A DNA stretch of 34,088 bases from Candidatus Roizmanbacteria bacterium RIFCSPHIGHO2_12_FULL_38_13. Its GTDB lineage: Bacteria; Patescibacteriota; Microgenomatia; UBA1406; GWC2-37-13. The stretch lies in assembly GCA_001789555.1 (NCBI GenBank), contig MFZZ01000044.1, positions 15,924 through 50,011 on the forward strand. The letters are read 5' to 3'. The notes below the pieces were generated by a model. That model worked only from the letters and a program-made list of their open reading frames with translations. It made no database searches and was not told the origin of the DNA. Position numbers and translations under genes: made by a program. Shown piece by piece: positions 1-8,549 of the stretch. Numbering within the stretch: position 1 is the stretch's first letter; each line of letters starts with the position of its first letter.

Positions 1-159
1 GGACCAGTGATATGTGACGTAATGACTCCCCACTGGCAAGCGCTTATACCAAGATCAGCCTCGGTCAAAGATAAAGATGGTTCACTAATCGCCAAACCAT
101 TTGAAGACATGTATCCGTTCCTACCGAAAGAAGAACTTGAGTCAAATATGATGAAATAA
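1..159 (+). CDS. TPP-binding acetolactate synthase-like enzyme, C-terminal fragment
   Basis: An open frame enters from the left edge and stops at TAA 157-159. Its 52 residues end in FEDMYPFLPKEELESNM, which closely matches the tail of the complete TPP enzyme at 10467-12248 (PLEDMAPFLPRKEV..NM). It is therefore the C-terminus of a second member of that acetolactate synthase-like family. Only the end of the last domain is present, so catalytic residues cannot be checked. The gene converges tail to tail with the membrane protein at 161-2434, with a single base between them. The track omits it because it has no start inside the window. Confidence 0.85.
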   Translation, partial: GPVICDVMTPHWQALIPRSASVKDKDGSLIAKPFEDMYPFLPKEELESNMMK

Positions 160-160
160 C

Positions 161-2434
161 TTATTTAGCTTCGTCTTTAAGGTAAATAGATGTAAATTTT
201 CCTCCCAGTCGTCTCGCGTCTTGCGAACCGGGGAACACTTTGACGGGCTGATATTCATTTTCGAAGATAAAATGGACCGTGTTAATACCTGTTTTAAAGA
301 GATCCGAATCTATAGATACCTTATATGTTTTTAACGTGGTTGTCACATCGACATTGGTAATCTTCCGTTTGTTTACATAAACAGTAACTGGCTGATCTTT
401 GTAAAATGATCCTATGTTGAAAATTAAATCCATATCTCTTTGCTTATTCAACTTAAACATGACAGAAGATCTTCTATCTACCCAACGAAAGTTGTCCTCC
501 AAAGGATGCCAGCCTTGAGCCAGCAAAAGTCGGCTAATGGGGTTACTGATGTCGGCTTTCAAAAATTCTTTTTTTTGAGGTTCTCGCATAAGAAGTGTAT
601 AGATAGCTTGTTTTTGTACTATCTTGTATCCCATTTTCTGAAGTTGTGGAAAAATTATCTTGTTGTTAAATACATCGTTTTTGAAAATAATATACTTGAT
701 ATTGAGAAAGTCGGCAGTTTTTTGACTTGATGCGATATTCAAACTGTGCCATTGATCAGAATCGTCGTGAAGATAACCAGGATTTTGATCACCTACTACA
801 TCAATCTTACGGCCAATATAGCCAAAAAGTGGATTCTCCAAATAATAGTTTTTGACATGATGAGGAAGACGTCCTGAATATCCTCCAAGTACCGGTTTAT
901 TATAATGAGACTGACCGACAATTGTATAAATAGCGTTGTTATCTCCAAAATAAGTAAATCCGTCACGAACTGTAAAAGGAATTTCAAGAACTGTTACATC
1001 ATGCGGATTTTTTTTTATAGTTTGATAGATACTATAGGGAAATTTATAAGGAGTGATAAGTATACCTTCATTATATTGATGATCAATAATAAAGATTATA
1101 AACAAGAAAATAAAAAATATGTACCGCTTTCGTAATGATAATTTTCCGACGATGTAATTTAAAAGATAAGCCACAACAATATATGCAAAAAAAATAAAGG
1201 CCACAATTATTCTACCCGGAACCCTAATGTTTGCTAGAAAAGGTATATAGTGCAATATGATATACGGAAGAGGAAAAACAACCTTAATACCATCATCAAG
1301 GGTTGGTGCCCATCTTCCTGCTATATGTAAAAATGGGCCGAGGGTAAGGACCCAGAATACTAAACTGACAATAAGAAACGGTTGAATAGCTTTTTTGAGT
1401 TTACCGGGAATTTTTTTTCTGTAATAAAGAAAATATCCAGCATACGTTAGAAGAATAATTATACCCGGATAGGTGAAATTTTCATACATTCCTTGAGCGA
1501 ATGCTACATCTTTAAAAATCCGTGGTATGAGCGATCCATAATATTTATTGTAGCCACTGGGAATGAAGTATCCAAGTAAATCTGAAGAAAATTCTACTGC
1601 ACCGCCCCAGCCGTTGGTGATAGGCGGATTTGTAAAAATAAATGTTTCATAAAGTGCTGTGAGCCAGGGTAAAAGAAAAACGAGTAAAAGGACTGAGGAA
1701 AAGAGTATATATATAAAATTGGTTCGAATAAATGGCAATATTTTGTTTCTATGGACTAGCAATACATATACACCAAAAACTGTCAGGGATATGAGTAGCA
1801 TTATGAAGTAATACATATTGCTCCAGAGTGTCATAACAAAAAAAAATGGAATTCCAATTCCTGCGAGTATTTTTTTGAAAATTGACTTGTTTAAAAGAAA
1901 AGTGAATAGTGAAAAATAAAACCACGGAAAAAGAAAATGCATGACATATGAGGGTTGTCCCAACTTTACCGTAATAAATGTCATATATCCATAGGCAAGA
2001 GCAATAATAACTGCTATCGGACGTTTGGTCTCAAGGTGTATTAGTAAAAGATACATCCCCATATTTGCTAGTAGAAAAGCTAGAATAACAAACATGACAA
2101 ATGACTGATGCATAGACAGCCATGGACGGAAAAAAAGAAACCAAAAACCGAGACCTACATCGGCTCCAACTGTATCTACTCCAAAAGGATAGAGTAATGT
2201 TTTAATAGGTGTGAATGGACTCTCACCAGAAGCAAGCTTGTTGTATATTTGTTCTGATCCCCACTCAACTGCATAAACTTCTCCAGTTACCGCGCCGTTA
2301 AAGGACGTGTCGTTTAATAATTCACTCCAATATACCTTATGGTTAAAAAAAATATTGACGCTAAGAAATATGAAAAATACAGTTAGCCACCAATGTTTTG
2401 AAGCTAACAACTTTAGTTTTTTGATATATTTCAT
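161..2434 (-). CDS. Large polytopic membrane protein, possible GT-C type glycosyltransferase
   Basis: 757 residues. The N-terminal two thirds hold about eleven to twelve hydrophobic helices; the first spans roughly residues 13-30. An acidic loop follows it (WSELLNDTSF..GEVYAVEW). The C-terminal part, from about residue 470, is hydrophilic and ends in a beta-rich segment. A polytopic core with an acidic first loop and an extracytoplasmic tail is typical of GT-C glycosyltransferases and YfhO-like proteins that use polyprenyl-phosphate sugars. The fold assignment is inference, as no diagnostic motif is unambiguous. It lies 9 bp downstream of the GT2 gene on the same strand; GtrB-like GT2 proteins often make lipid-linked sugar for such membrane enzymes, so the pair may work together. 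Confidence 0.7.
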   Translation of the reverse strand: MKYIKKLKLLASKHWWLTVFFIFLSVNIFFNHKVYWSELLNDTSFNGAVTGEVYAVEWGSEQIYNKLASGESPFTPIKTLLYPFGVDTVGADVGLGFWFLFFRPWLSMHQSFVMFVILAFLLANMGMYLLLIHLETKRPIAVIIALAYGYMTFITVKLGQPSYVMHFLFPWFYFSLFTFLLNKSIFKKILAGIGIPFFFVMTLWSNMYYFIMLLISLTVFGVYVLLVHRNKILPFIRTNFIYILFSSVLLLVFLLPWLTALYETFIFTNPPITNGWGGAVEFSSDLLGYFIPSGYNKYYGSLIPRIFKDVAFAQGMYENFTYPGIIILLTYAGYFLYYRKKIPGKLKKAIQPFLIVSLVFWVLTLGPFLHIAGRWAPTLDDGIKVVFPLPYIILHYIPFLANIRVPGRIIVAFIFFAYIVVAYLLNYIVGKLSLRKRYIFFIFLFIIFIIDHQYNEGILITPYKFPYSIYQTIKKNPHDVTVLEIPFTVRDGFTYFGDNNAIYTIVGQSHYNKPVLGGYSGRLPHHVKNYYLENPLFGYIGRKIDVVGDQNPGYLHDDSDQWHSLNIASSQKTADFLNIKYIIFKNDVFNNKIIFPQLQKMGYKIVQKQAIYTLLMREPQKKEFLKADISNPISRLLLAQGWHPLEDNFRWVDRRSSVMFKLNKQRDMDLIFNIGSFYKDQPVTVYVNKRKITNVDVTTTLKTYKVSIDSDLFKTGINTVHFIFENEYQPVKVFPGSQDARRLGGKFTSIYLKDEAK

Positions 2435-2443
2435 AAAATGTTT

Positions 2444-3379
2444 TCAAAAATTAATTTTTTCTTTTATGATTACAAACGGTTTTTTACGCACCTGTGAATG
2501 TATAGCGCCAATATATTCTCCAATAATTCCAATGAAAAAGAGTTGAACGCCGAAAAAAAATACTATCAAAAATAGGACCCAAAAAAAGCCCTCCAAAGTA
2601 GCTTTAACCAAAAACACATGGATAATTAAATAAACTACCACCCATAATAAGCTTCCGACTGCAATTGTCAAACCAAAAAACATACAAATGCGCATTGGCG
2701 CAATTGAGTAGCTAACTATGGCGTTTAAGGTAAAATCAATTAAATAGCCTAGATCGCTTTTTGATTTTCCTTTTCCCTTAGGTCTAGTATTTCGTTTATA
2801 TTCTATTTCTTTATGTTTAAATCCTACGGTTGTAATGAGACCTCTCAAATAAGGTTTATAATCATCTATATCTTTTACTGCGTCAATAATACGACGATCA
2901 ATTAATGCAAACCCACCAAAATACAACGGCAATTTTTCTGTTGAAAGGAGATTCATTATTCGATAAAAACTTCTTCTGGCAAAGGCAAGAAAAAAATTAT
3001 CGGCAGTTTCCTTACGTACACCATATACAAGTTCGTAACCTTTTTCCCAGTACTTGATAAATTTTGGAATTAGATCAACCGGATCCTTCATATTAGCCTC
3101 AAAAAGAACTACTCCATCACCTGATGCATGTTTAATTCCAGTTATGCCACTTTTTATCGGGCCAAAATTTTTCGAGTAGGAGAGGATCTTCACATGTTTA
3201 TCATCTGACGCAATTTTTTTTAATATTGCAAGAGTACTATCTGTACTACAGTTATCGAGAAAAATATGTTCATATTGATAACTCTTGAACCTATTAAGCA
3301 AGTTTTTTATTGCCCTATATGCGTCTTCAACAATAAGCTCTTCGTTGTAAACACCAGTGATAATTGTTATTTTTTTCAT
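2444..3379 (-). CDS. GT2 family glycosyltransferase, GtrB/ArnC/DPM1-like, with altered DXD motif
   Basis: 311 residues. The N-terminus (ITIITGVYNEE, then FLDNCSTDST) is a typical GT-A nucleotide-sugar binding start. The C-terminus has two strong transmembrane helices (about 225-255 and 262-295), as in GtrB/ArnC enzymes that load a sugar onto undecaprenyl phosphate. Where this family has DADLQDP, this protein reads EANMKDP, so both aspartates of the metal-binding DXD are replaced (E and N). The following VYGVRKE segment is normal. It sits between a C-methyltransferase (13 bp upstream) and the large membrane protein (9 bp downstream), all minus strand, and is likely co-transcribed. Family assignment is firm; whether it is an active, metal-dependent transferase is open. 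Confidence 0.88.
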   Translation of the reverse strand: MKKITIITGVYNEELIVEDAYRAIKNLLNRFKSYQYEHIFLDNCSTDSTLAILKKIASDDKHVKILSYSKNFGPIKSGITGIKHASGDGVVLFEANMKDPVDLIPKFIKYWEKGYELVYGVRKETADNFFLAFARRSFYRIMNLLSTEKLPLYFGGFALIDRRIIDAVKDIDDYKPYLRGLITTVGFKHKEIEYKRNTRPKGKGKSKSDLGYLIDFTLNAIVSYSIAPMRICMFFGLTIAVGSLLWVVVYLIIHVFLVKATLEGFFWVLFLIVFFFGVQLFFIGIIGEYIGAIHSQVRKKPFVIIKEKINF

Positions 3380-3392
3380 CTTCGACTTGCCT

Positions 3393-4571
3393 CTATAGAA
3401 GTATTATTTTCCCTTTGTATTTATATCTATCAAGAAGGACTTTCTTAATGGCCTTCCCATGAATGTAAGTCGAAACTAACACTGCCATTTTTTTATTTTT
3501 TAATATATCAGGTGAAGCTATTTTAATTCTGTTTATTAGTTGCCCTTGAACACTCTCATTACTATCTACGAAAGCCGAAATGTTGGCTGCTCGTAAGTTG
3601 GTTGTCGCAAGCAGCCTTGATGTTAATGATCCTACTCCCCAAACAACTACTTGTTCCTGAGTTTTGACAAGGATATTAATCTGTTTTTGAACCTTATTTA
3701 ATAAGTCTTTACTACTAACTAAATATTTAAGCATCCTCTCTTCACCAAGAGTATCTTTTTTTATAGTTAATGTTTTATCATGTCCTGCTTCCCACAAAGA
3801 ATCTAGGGGATAAGAATCAAATGTCTTTATCGATCTTGTTTCAAAAGCCTTATTTCTAAATCCATATTTATGTAGTAAGTTACGTAGACTTGCACGTGTG
3901 AAATAATTAATATGTTCTAAGGAAAATTCTAAAAATGGTTCCTTTAGTTTAGTTCCGAATCGCTCTCCGTTGGGAACAGATAAAAACAGTAATCCATCCT
4001 TTTGCAAGAGCGATAATATTTTTTTAAAAACACCGTCCAGACGGTTCATATGTTCAAGTACACTAGCAAGCATTACCAAATCAAACTTATTTTTGTTTTT
4101 ATACTCTGAAAGGGTTGCGCTGACAACTTTGACACCATACAATTTTTTGGCGACTATCCTGCAATCTGGCGCCGGATCTAAACCTTGAATATTTTTATAG
4201 CCCTTTTTTTTTAAACAATGTAACAAATATCCCGAGCCGCAGCCAACATCAAGTATCGCTAAATTGAATCTTTTATTCGAAAATTTATTTTTTAAATAAG
4301 TGTCAATAAATTCAAATGAAGTATTATGTAGGGTTATCGCATATTCTGGCATACTCCCACTATCGGCTTTATAAGCATATTTTTCATTTTTTTTGTAAAA
4401 CTTTTCTAAATCTTTGGGGGAAGGTAAATTTGAAGCAAATAAAAACCCACATTTCTTGCAGACAACTACATCATATCCGCTAAACAGCTCGCTTTCACTA
4501 AAAGTAACAAACTTTTGACGATATATTTTTTTAATTTTTTTCCCTCCGCATATTTCACAAGTTCTTTTCAT
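3393..4571 (-). CDS. Zinc-binding SAM-dependent sugar C-methyltransferase (TylC3/TcaB9-like)
   Basis: 392 residues from the preferred start. Three-part architecture: an N-terminal zinc knuckle (C5, C8, C38, C41), a Rossmann methyltransferase domain with DVGCGSG at about 108-114 and DLVMLASVLEH, and a C-terminal Rossmann-like domain (VVVWGVGSLTSRLL, about 308). LEHINYF (E219-H220) matches the Glu-His pair that acts as the base in the TcaB9 3-C-methyltransferase. The expected role is C-methylation of a nucleotide-linked keto-sugar. The ORF track starts 17 codons earlier; the inner ATG at 4571 is chosen because it aligns exactly with the paralogue's MKRICEVC start and has an AATACT -10-like box 5 nt upstream. 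It is divergent from the GT2 gene at 4657. Confidence 0.88.
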   Translation of the reverse strand: MKRTCEICGGKKIKKIYRQKFVTFSESELFSGYDVVVCKKCGFLFASNLPSPKDLEKFYKKNEKYAYKADSGSMPEYAITLHNTSFEFIDTYLKNKFSNKRFNLAILDVGCGSGYLLHCLKKKGYKNIQGLDPAPDCRIVAKKLYGVKVVSATLSEYKNKNKFDLVMLASVLEHMNRLDGVFKKILSLLQKDGLLFLSVPNGERFGTKLKEPFLEFSLEHINYFTRASLRNLLHKYGFRNKAFETRSIKTFDSYPLDSLWEAGHDKTLTIKKDTLGEERMLKYLVSSKDLLNKVQKQINILVKTQEQVVVWGVGSLTSRLLATTNLRAANISAFVDSNESVQGQLINRIKIASPDILKNKKMAVLVSTYIHGKAIKKVLLDRYKYKGKIILL

Positions 4572-4645
4572 ATACAAGTATTTTTGATTCTTGAAACTAT
4601 TATGGAATAATTTCTCAAACAAGTATACATTAAAAAAGAAAATTA

Positions 4646-4651
4646 TATACT
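4646..4651 (+). promoter_or_regulatory. -10 box TATACT for the GT2 gene at 4657, leaderless
   Basis: TATACT ends 5 nt before the ATG, so transcription should begin at or next to the start codon. No Shine-Dalgarno can fit. No good -35 is visible. Confidence 0.5.
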
Positions 4652-4656
4652 ATAGT

Positions 4657-5298
4657 ATGAAAATTTTTGTGGTCATTCCTGCATTCAATGAAGAAAAAAT
4701 GATTAAAAATGTTGTTAAAGAATTACTTATTCACGTTAAAAATATTGTTGTTGTCAACGACAGTTCAACTGATAATACAGTTCGTATTCTTAAATCACTT
4801 CCTATCAAGTTAATCACTAACACTACAAATATCGGTTACACTAAATCTTTGGAAAAGGGAATATCATATGCAGTCAACGTAGGAGCAGACTATGTCATTA
4901 CCTTTGATGCAGATGGACAACACATAGCCGAAGATGTTGCAAAATTTACCGAAATTATTGAAAAATTCAAGCCTGATTTAATCCTTGGTGTAAGGTCAGA
5001 TTATAATCGCTTTATGGAGCATATATGGTCGTATTATACTCGCTTTAAATATGGGTTTACTGATCCGCTCTGCGGTCTCAAAGCATATAAGAGAAATATC
5101 TTACTCAAATATCCAGTGCTAGAAAAACACTATACTATTGGAACTGAAATTATATTTAAAGCACTTAAAGATGGTGCCAGTTTTAAAGAAGTACCTGTCA
5201 AAATAAAAAAACGTTCTACCGTATCACGATTTGGGAATCAATTTGTTGGAAATTGGCTAGAATTCAAAGGGTTAGTCAGTGTTATAGTCAGCACGTAA
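4657..5298 (+). CDS. GT2 family glycosyltransferase (short DPM1/GtrB-like, no membrane anchor)
   Basis: 213 residues from the ATG at 4657. It opens with IFVVIPAFNEE, has VVNDSSTDNT, and a canonical metal/nucleotide motif TFDADGQH (about 80-87) followed by LILGVRSD and GTEIIFKAL. It is a GT-A fold glycosyltransferase without a C-terminal membrane segment. The track's upstream extension is rejected because the family N-terminus begins at MKIFVVIPAFNEE and a TATACT box lies 5 nt before this ATG, giving an essentially leaderless message. It is the only plus-strand gene between two paralogous C-methyltransferases and ends 3 bp from the convergent stop of the second one. Donor and acceptor cannot be read from sequence. 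Confidence 0.9.
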   Translation: MKIFVVIPAFNEEKMIKNVVKELLIHVKNIVVVNDSSTDNTVRILKSLPIKLITNTTNIGYTKSLEKGISYAVNVGADYVITFDADGQHIAEDVAKFTEIIEKFKPDLILGVRSDYNRFMEHIWSYYTRFKYGFTDPLCGLKAYKRNILLKYPVLEKHYTIGTEIIFKALKDGASFKEVPVKIKKRSTVSRFGNQFVGNWLEFKGLVSVIVST

Positions 5299-5301
5299 CT
5301 G

Positions 5302-6501
5302 TCAATTCTTGGTATCGTATAACAAAATAATTTCATTGCTCAACCTCATTTGTTTTATTTGATTTAAAATTGCCTCTTGGTATCCTTTGGATGATATTAA
5401 TATTGGCAACTTACTTTTTTTCTTTAATGCTTCCGGACTCATAATCGGCTTATTGACAAGTTTTCCGTTTTTATAAGAATCGTTGGAATCGATAAAGGCC
5501 ACTATATTGGCATGGATCAAGTTGGTAAGTGAAAGCATCCTTTGAGTGTGAACACCGGCTCCCCAAACATATATTTTCTTCTTATTTTTGACAACCTTAT
5601 CAATTATTGCAGTTAAATTTTTCAATAGAGCTGCGGATTCTTTTATGTATTTTCTAATTTTTCCTTCAATAATTTTATCTTTTTTAACTGGTTTTTTTTG
5701 CCAGACCCCGGAAAGTATTGCAATTACAGAAACTTTGGTTGCAAGTGACACTTTTTTAAATTTAAGAGAATTCATCAGATTTGCCAAAGACGTTTTTGTA
5801 AAAAAATTGATGTGCTCCACAGAAAATTGCTGAAAGGATTCCTGGTGTTCCGGAAGGAATTTACTTGATTTACTAATAAAAAAATTGTCAGCATTCGGGC
5901 TTTCGATATAGATCTTTCCTCCCGGAGCTAGATATGAAGAAACTTTATGAATAAACAAACGTAAGTCTTTAATATGCTCCATTACATGAGCAAGAATAAT
6001 GAAATCGAATTCACCAATGGATAGATCGTCAAATGCGCTGGCCGTTATGACCTCTATGCCGTACCACTTTTTTGCAAGTTTTACTGCATAATCCGAAGGA
6101 TCAATACCAAGAATATTTTTATAGCCCTTGTTTTTCAAAATAGCCAACATTTCTCCTGTGTAGCAACCAACATCCAGTATTCTATCTTTTTTTGAAATAT
6201 GCTTTTCGATGATAGGCATGGTGAATTTTATTCTTTTATTCATTTCCTTATCATAATAGGTATCTTTGTTTGATTTTTCGAAAATCTTTTTTTCTAAATA
6301 AAATGTTTTTTTTGACATCTCCTTATAATATTCTTCAAAAAATTCTTGTTCAGGGATGTTGTCTGCATAGACAAAGCCACAATTATTACAAACTGCAACA
6401 TCGTATCCGCTGTGGAAAAAATATTTTGTGGGAAGAACGAAACGCTGGTGATACAGAATTTTGTTATTTCGACTGCTGCAGACCTCACAAATTCTTTTCA
6501 T
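5302..6501 (-). CDS. Zinc-binding SAM-dependent sugar C-methyltransferase (paralogue of 3393-4571)
   Basis: 399 residues with the same architecture and identical cysteine spacing (C5, C8, C38, C41) as its paralogue. The Rossmann motif DVGCYTG is at 110-116, FDFIILAHVMEH follows, and the catalytic-type Glu-His is in SVEHINFFT (E229-H230). The C-terminal domain carries IYVWGAGVHTQRMLSLTNL. The two proteins align along their whole length but are clearly diverged, so they probably act on different sugars or positions and are not a recent tandem copy. It lies 82 bp downstream of the NeuB-type gene on the same strand and may be the tail of that operon or separately transcribed. Known family members methylate C-3 of NDP-4-keto-6-deoxyhexoses; the substrate here is inference. 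Confidence 0.88.
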   Translation of the reverse strand: MKRICEVCSSRNNKILYHQRFVLPTKYFFHSGYDVAVCNNCGFVYADNIPEQEFFEEYYKEMSKKTFYLEKKIFEKSNKDTYYDKEMNKRIKFTMPIIEKHISKKDRILDVGCYTGEMLAILKNKGYKNILGIDPSDYAVKLAKKWYGIEVITASAFDDLSIGEFDFIILAHVMEHIKDLRLFIHKVSSYLAPGGKIYIESPNADNFFISKSSKFLPEHQESFQQFSVEHINFFTKTSLANLMNSLKFKKVSLATKVSVIAILSGVWQKKPVKKDKIIEGKIRKYIKESAALLKNLTAIIDKVVKNKKKIYVWGAGVHTQRMLSLTNLIHANIVAFIDSNDSYKNGKLVNKPIMSPEALKKKSKLPILISSKGYQEAILNQIKQMRLSNEIILLYDTKN

Positions 6502-6583
6502 GTTTAAAATGCAAATTGTAATAAAGTTTAAAAATTATTTATTGAATTGTAACAAAAAAAATTTGTTTATTAATAACTCAAAA

Positions 6584-7654
6584 TTAAAAAGTGATATGCT
6601 TCCAAGTAATATGGTCTCCTTTTTTAAGTGATTTAATGAGTTTTTTCTTAAGTAATTTATCTATCTTGTATGGCTCAACTCCTGAAGGTGGGATGGGCCT
6701 AAGAGCTTCGAGATAATCTTTTCTTAGTATTGTTCCTTTTGGTAAATCTTGAGTCGCGCGCAAACCACGGCGTTGAATGATCGCGGTTTTCTTTTCATTT
6801 TTTTCTATTCGTTTAATTCCATCTCCGAGAGCATATTCCAATTCTCTTGTTCTTTCGACCATCTCTTTCCAGGTTTTTGGAGTCATCGCAAATTTATGGT
6901 CAGGTCCTTCGCGACCGTTATCATCAGTGAAATGTTTTTCTATTACGCGAGCCCCGAGTGTAACCGCCCCAAGTACCGTCGCATGGCCTGGCGTGTGGTC
7001 AGATAATCCTAAAATAACATTTGGATATAATCGTCGATATTCTGTCAAAACATTCAAGTTTGAATATTTAAAATTTTCAAGAGAAGCTGTATAGTTGGTA
7101 TTGCATTGAAACAGAACAATCTTACTTGAGTATTTTTTAAGTTCCTTCATGGCACGTTTGACATCGTCAAGAGTCGATGCGCCGGTGGCAATGAAAACAG
7201 GTTTTCCTTTTTTTGCAATATATTTAATGATTTCCAGCCAGGTAATATCTCCAGAACCAATTTTATACATTTTCACAAATGGGTCAACAAGGTCAACAGA
7301 ATCAAAATCATAGGGACTCGTGAAATATTCAACTCCAGCCTTATCACTGGTTTCTTTTAAAATGCGTGTCCATTTTTCATTAATACTCGCGTTTTTATAT
7401 ACTTCAAATACAGATTTTTTCCATTTAGCCTGATGAGATACTTGATCCTTCATATGCACGAAACCTTCTTTACTGACTATTTTATGCGCTTTAAAATTTT
7501 GAAATTTTACTGCTTCCGCTCCTGACTCAGCACAAAGATGTATTAGTTCTTTTGCTCGACCGAGATCACCATCATGATTGGCACCAATATCAGCCACAAA
7601 ATATATTGGATGATTGTCTCCAATGACTCGTTTACCTATTTTTAAAGTTTTCAT
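6584..7654 (-). CDS. N-acetylneuraminate/pseudaminate synthase family protein (NeuB/PseI/SpsE-like)
   Basis: 356 residues. The N-terminal TIM-barrel has FVADIGANHDGD, AVKFQNFKA, YFTSPYDFDSVDLVD, YKIGSGD, ATGAST and EKHFTDDNGREGPDHKF, all landmarks of the NeuB family. The C-terminal 65 residues (QRRGLRATQDLPKGTIL onward) form an SAF/antifreeze-like domain. Such enzymes condense phosphoenolpyruvate with a six-carbon amino sugar to make a nonulosonic acid. The gene overlaps the upstream RmlD-like gene by 23 bp, so the two are probably translated from one mRNA. PseC, PseH, PseG and a CMP-sugar synthetase are not in the window, so the substrate (ManNAc, altrose- or legionaminic-type) is unknown and a non-sialic use (SpsE-like) remains possible. 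Confidence 0.9.
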   Translation of the reverse strand: MKTLKIGKRVIGDNHPIYFVADIGANHDGDLGRAKELIHLCAESGAEAVKFQNFKAHKIVSKEGFVHMKDQVSHQAKWKKSVFEVYKNASINEKWTRILKETSDKAGVEYFTSPYDFDSVDLVDPFVKMYKIGSGDITWLEIIKYIAKKGKPVFIATGASTLDDVKRAMKELKKYSSKIVLFQCNTNYTASLENFKYSNLNVLTEYRRLYPNVILGLSDHTPGHATVLGAVTLGARVIEKHFTDDNGREGPDHKFAMTPKTWKEMVERTRELEYALGDGIKRIEKNEKKTAIIQRRGLRATQDLPKGTILRKDYLEALRPIPPSGVEPYKIDKLLKKKLIKSLKKGDHITWKHITF

Positions 7655-8549
7655 CCCGATTTATAAAATTTTTAACTAATATAGATATTGATCGTGCTGA
7701 TTTTGGAAGCATGCGACAACTAAGCTTCTCATATTCTTTGGAATCTAGGGTGAGATCTTTGTGAGTATTGATCATGAGTGTTAATTTTTCTATACTGCCT
7801 TGAGTTATCAACTTCGTATCCAATTTTAATTTTTTAGCCAAATTGTAACCAAAATCATATTTAGAAATAATCTCTGCGCCTGCTATATGAAGAATTTTAA
7901 TATTTTTAACGGTTGAGTAATTCTCAATAAGCCATGAAAGCTCTGATGCAAAATGCCATATCGAGATAGGAGTAAACACAACGTCAGAAAAAAGAGTTAT
8001 GTGTTGTTTCCGTAATAAAGAGTTCACGATCCATTCGGCTAGAGAGGAGTTTTTATTTTTATTAATATTTTTACCTACTATGACTGTGCGGACACTCATT
8101 GATTGAGTAGGAGACTGCAAAATATATTTTTCTCCCAAAACTTTTGATTTTCCATAAACAGTTGTCGGATTTACAGGATCTTTTTCGGTCGCAAGATGTG
8201 TGTTTGGCGCAAATACTTTGTCTGAAGATATGAAGATCAATTTTGATTTTGTAAACACATCAAGAAGTTTTTTTACCGATTCGCCATTTGTATTCATCGC
8301 TTTTTGTGGAATTCTTTCGCATAATTCAACATTGGTCATTGCTGCGGAGTGGATGATATATTCAGGATTAAAAACCTTCGCCAAATCACGATAATTGTCT
8401 TGTGATAAATCAAATACTTTATAATTCCTTGCAGGATTGGCAGGAAAATCAGATCCGCCAGTCGCAAAAACAGTATATTTATCTTGCCAGAGAGAAACCA
8501 ACGTAGCTCCAAGCATACCTGATGCACCGGTAATTAAAACTTTTTTCAT
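7632..8549 (-). CDS. RmlD/RfbD-like NAD(P)-dependent sugar reductase (SDR)
   Basis: 305 residues. The N-terminal dinucleotide-binding motif is LITGASGMLGATLV; SSDKVFA and YGKSK (YxxxK catalytic pair) follow. The overall pattern fits dTDP-4-dehydrorhamnose reductase-like SDRs of the RmlD substrate-binding family, which reduce the 4-keto group of an NDP-6-deoxy sugar. No rmlA, rmlB or rmlC lies nearby, so a dTDP-rhamnose role is not supported; in this operon it may reduce the PseB product or a CDP-keto-sugar. Its start forms an ATGA overlap with the pseB-like stop, and its end overlaps the NeuB-type gene by 23 bp. Confidence 0.85.
   Translation of the reverse strand: MKKVLITGASGMLGATLVSLWQDKYTVFATGGSDFPANPARNYKVFDLSQDNYRDLAKVFNPEYIIHSAAMTNVELCERIPQKAMNTNGESVKKLLDVFTKSKLIFISSDKVFAPNTHLATEKDPVNPTTVYGKSKVLGEKYILQSPTQSMSVRTVIVGKNINKNKNSSLAEWIVNSLLRKQHITLFSDVVFTPISIWHFASELSWLIENYSTVKNIKILHIAGAEIISKYDFGYNLAKKLKLDTKLITQGSIEKLTLMINTHKDLTLDSKEYEKLSCRMLPKSARSISILVKNFINRDENFKNR

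Noticed and set aside
7632-8549. dTDP-rhamnose biosynthesis (rmlD)
   Set aside because: No rmlA, rmlB or rmlC in the window; the SDR is only RmlD-like.
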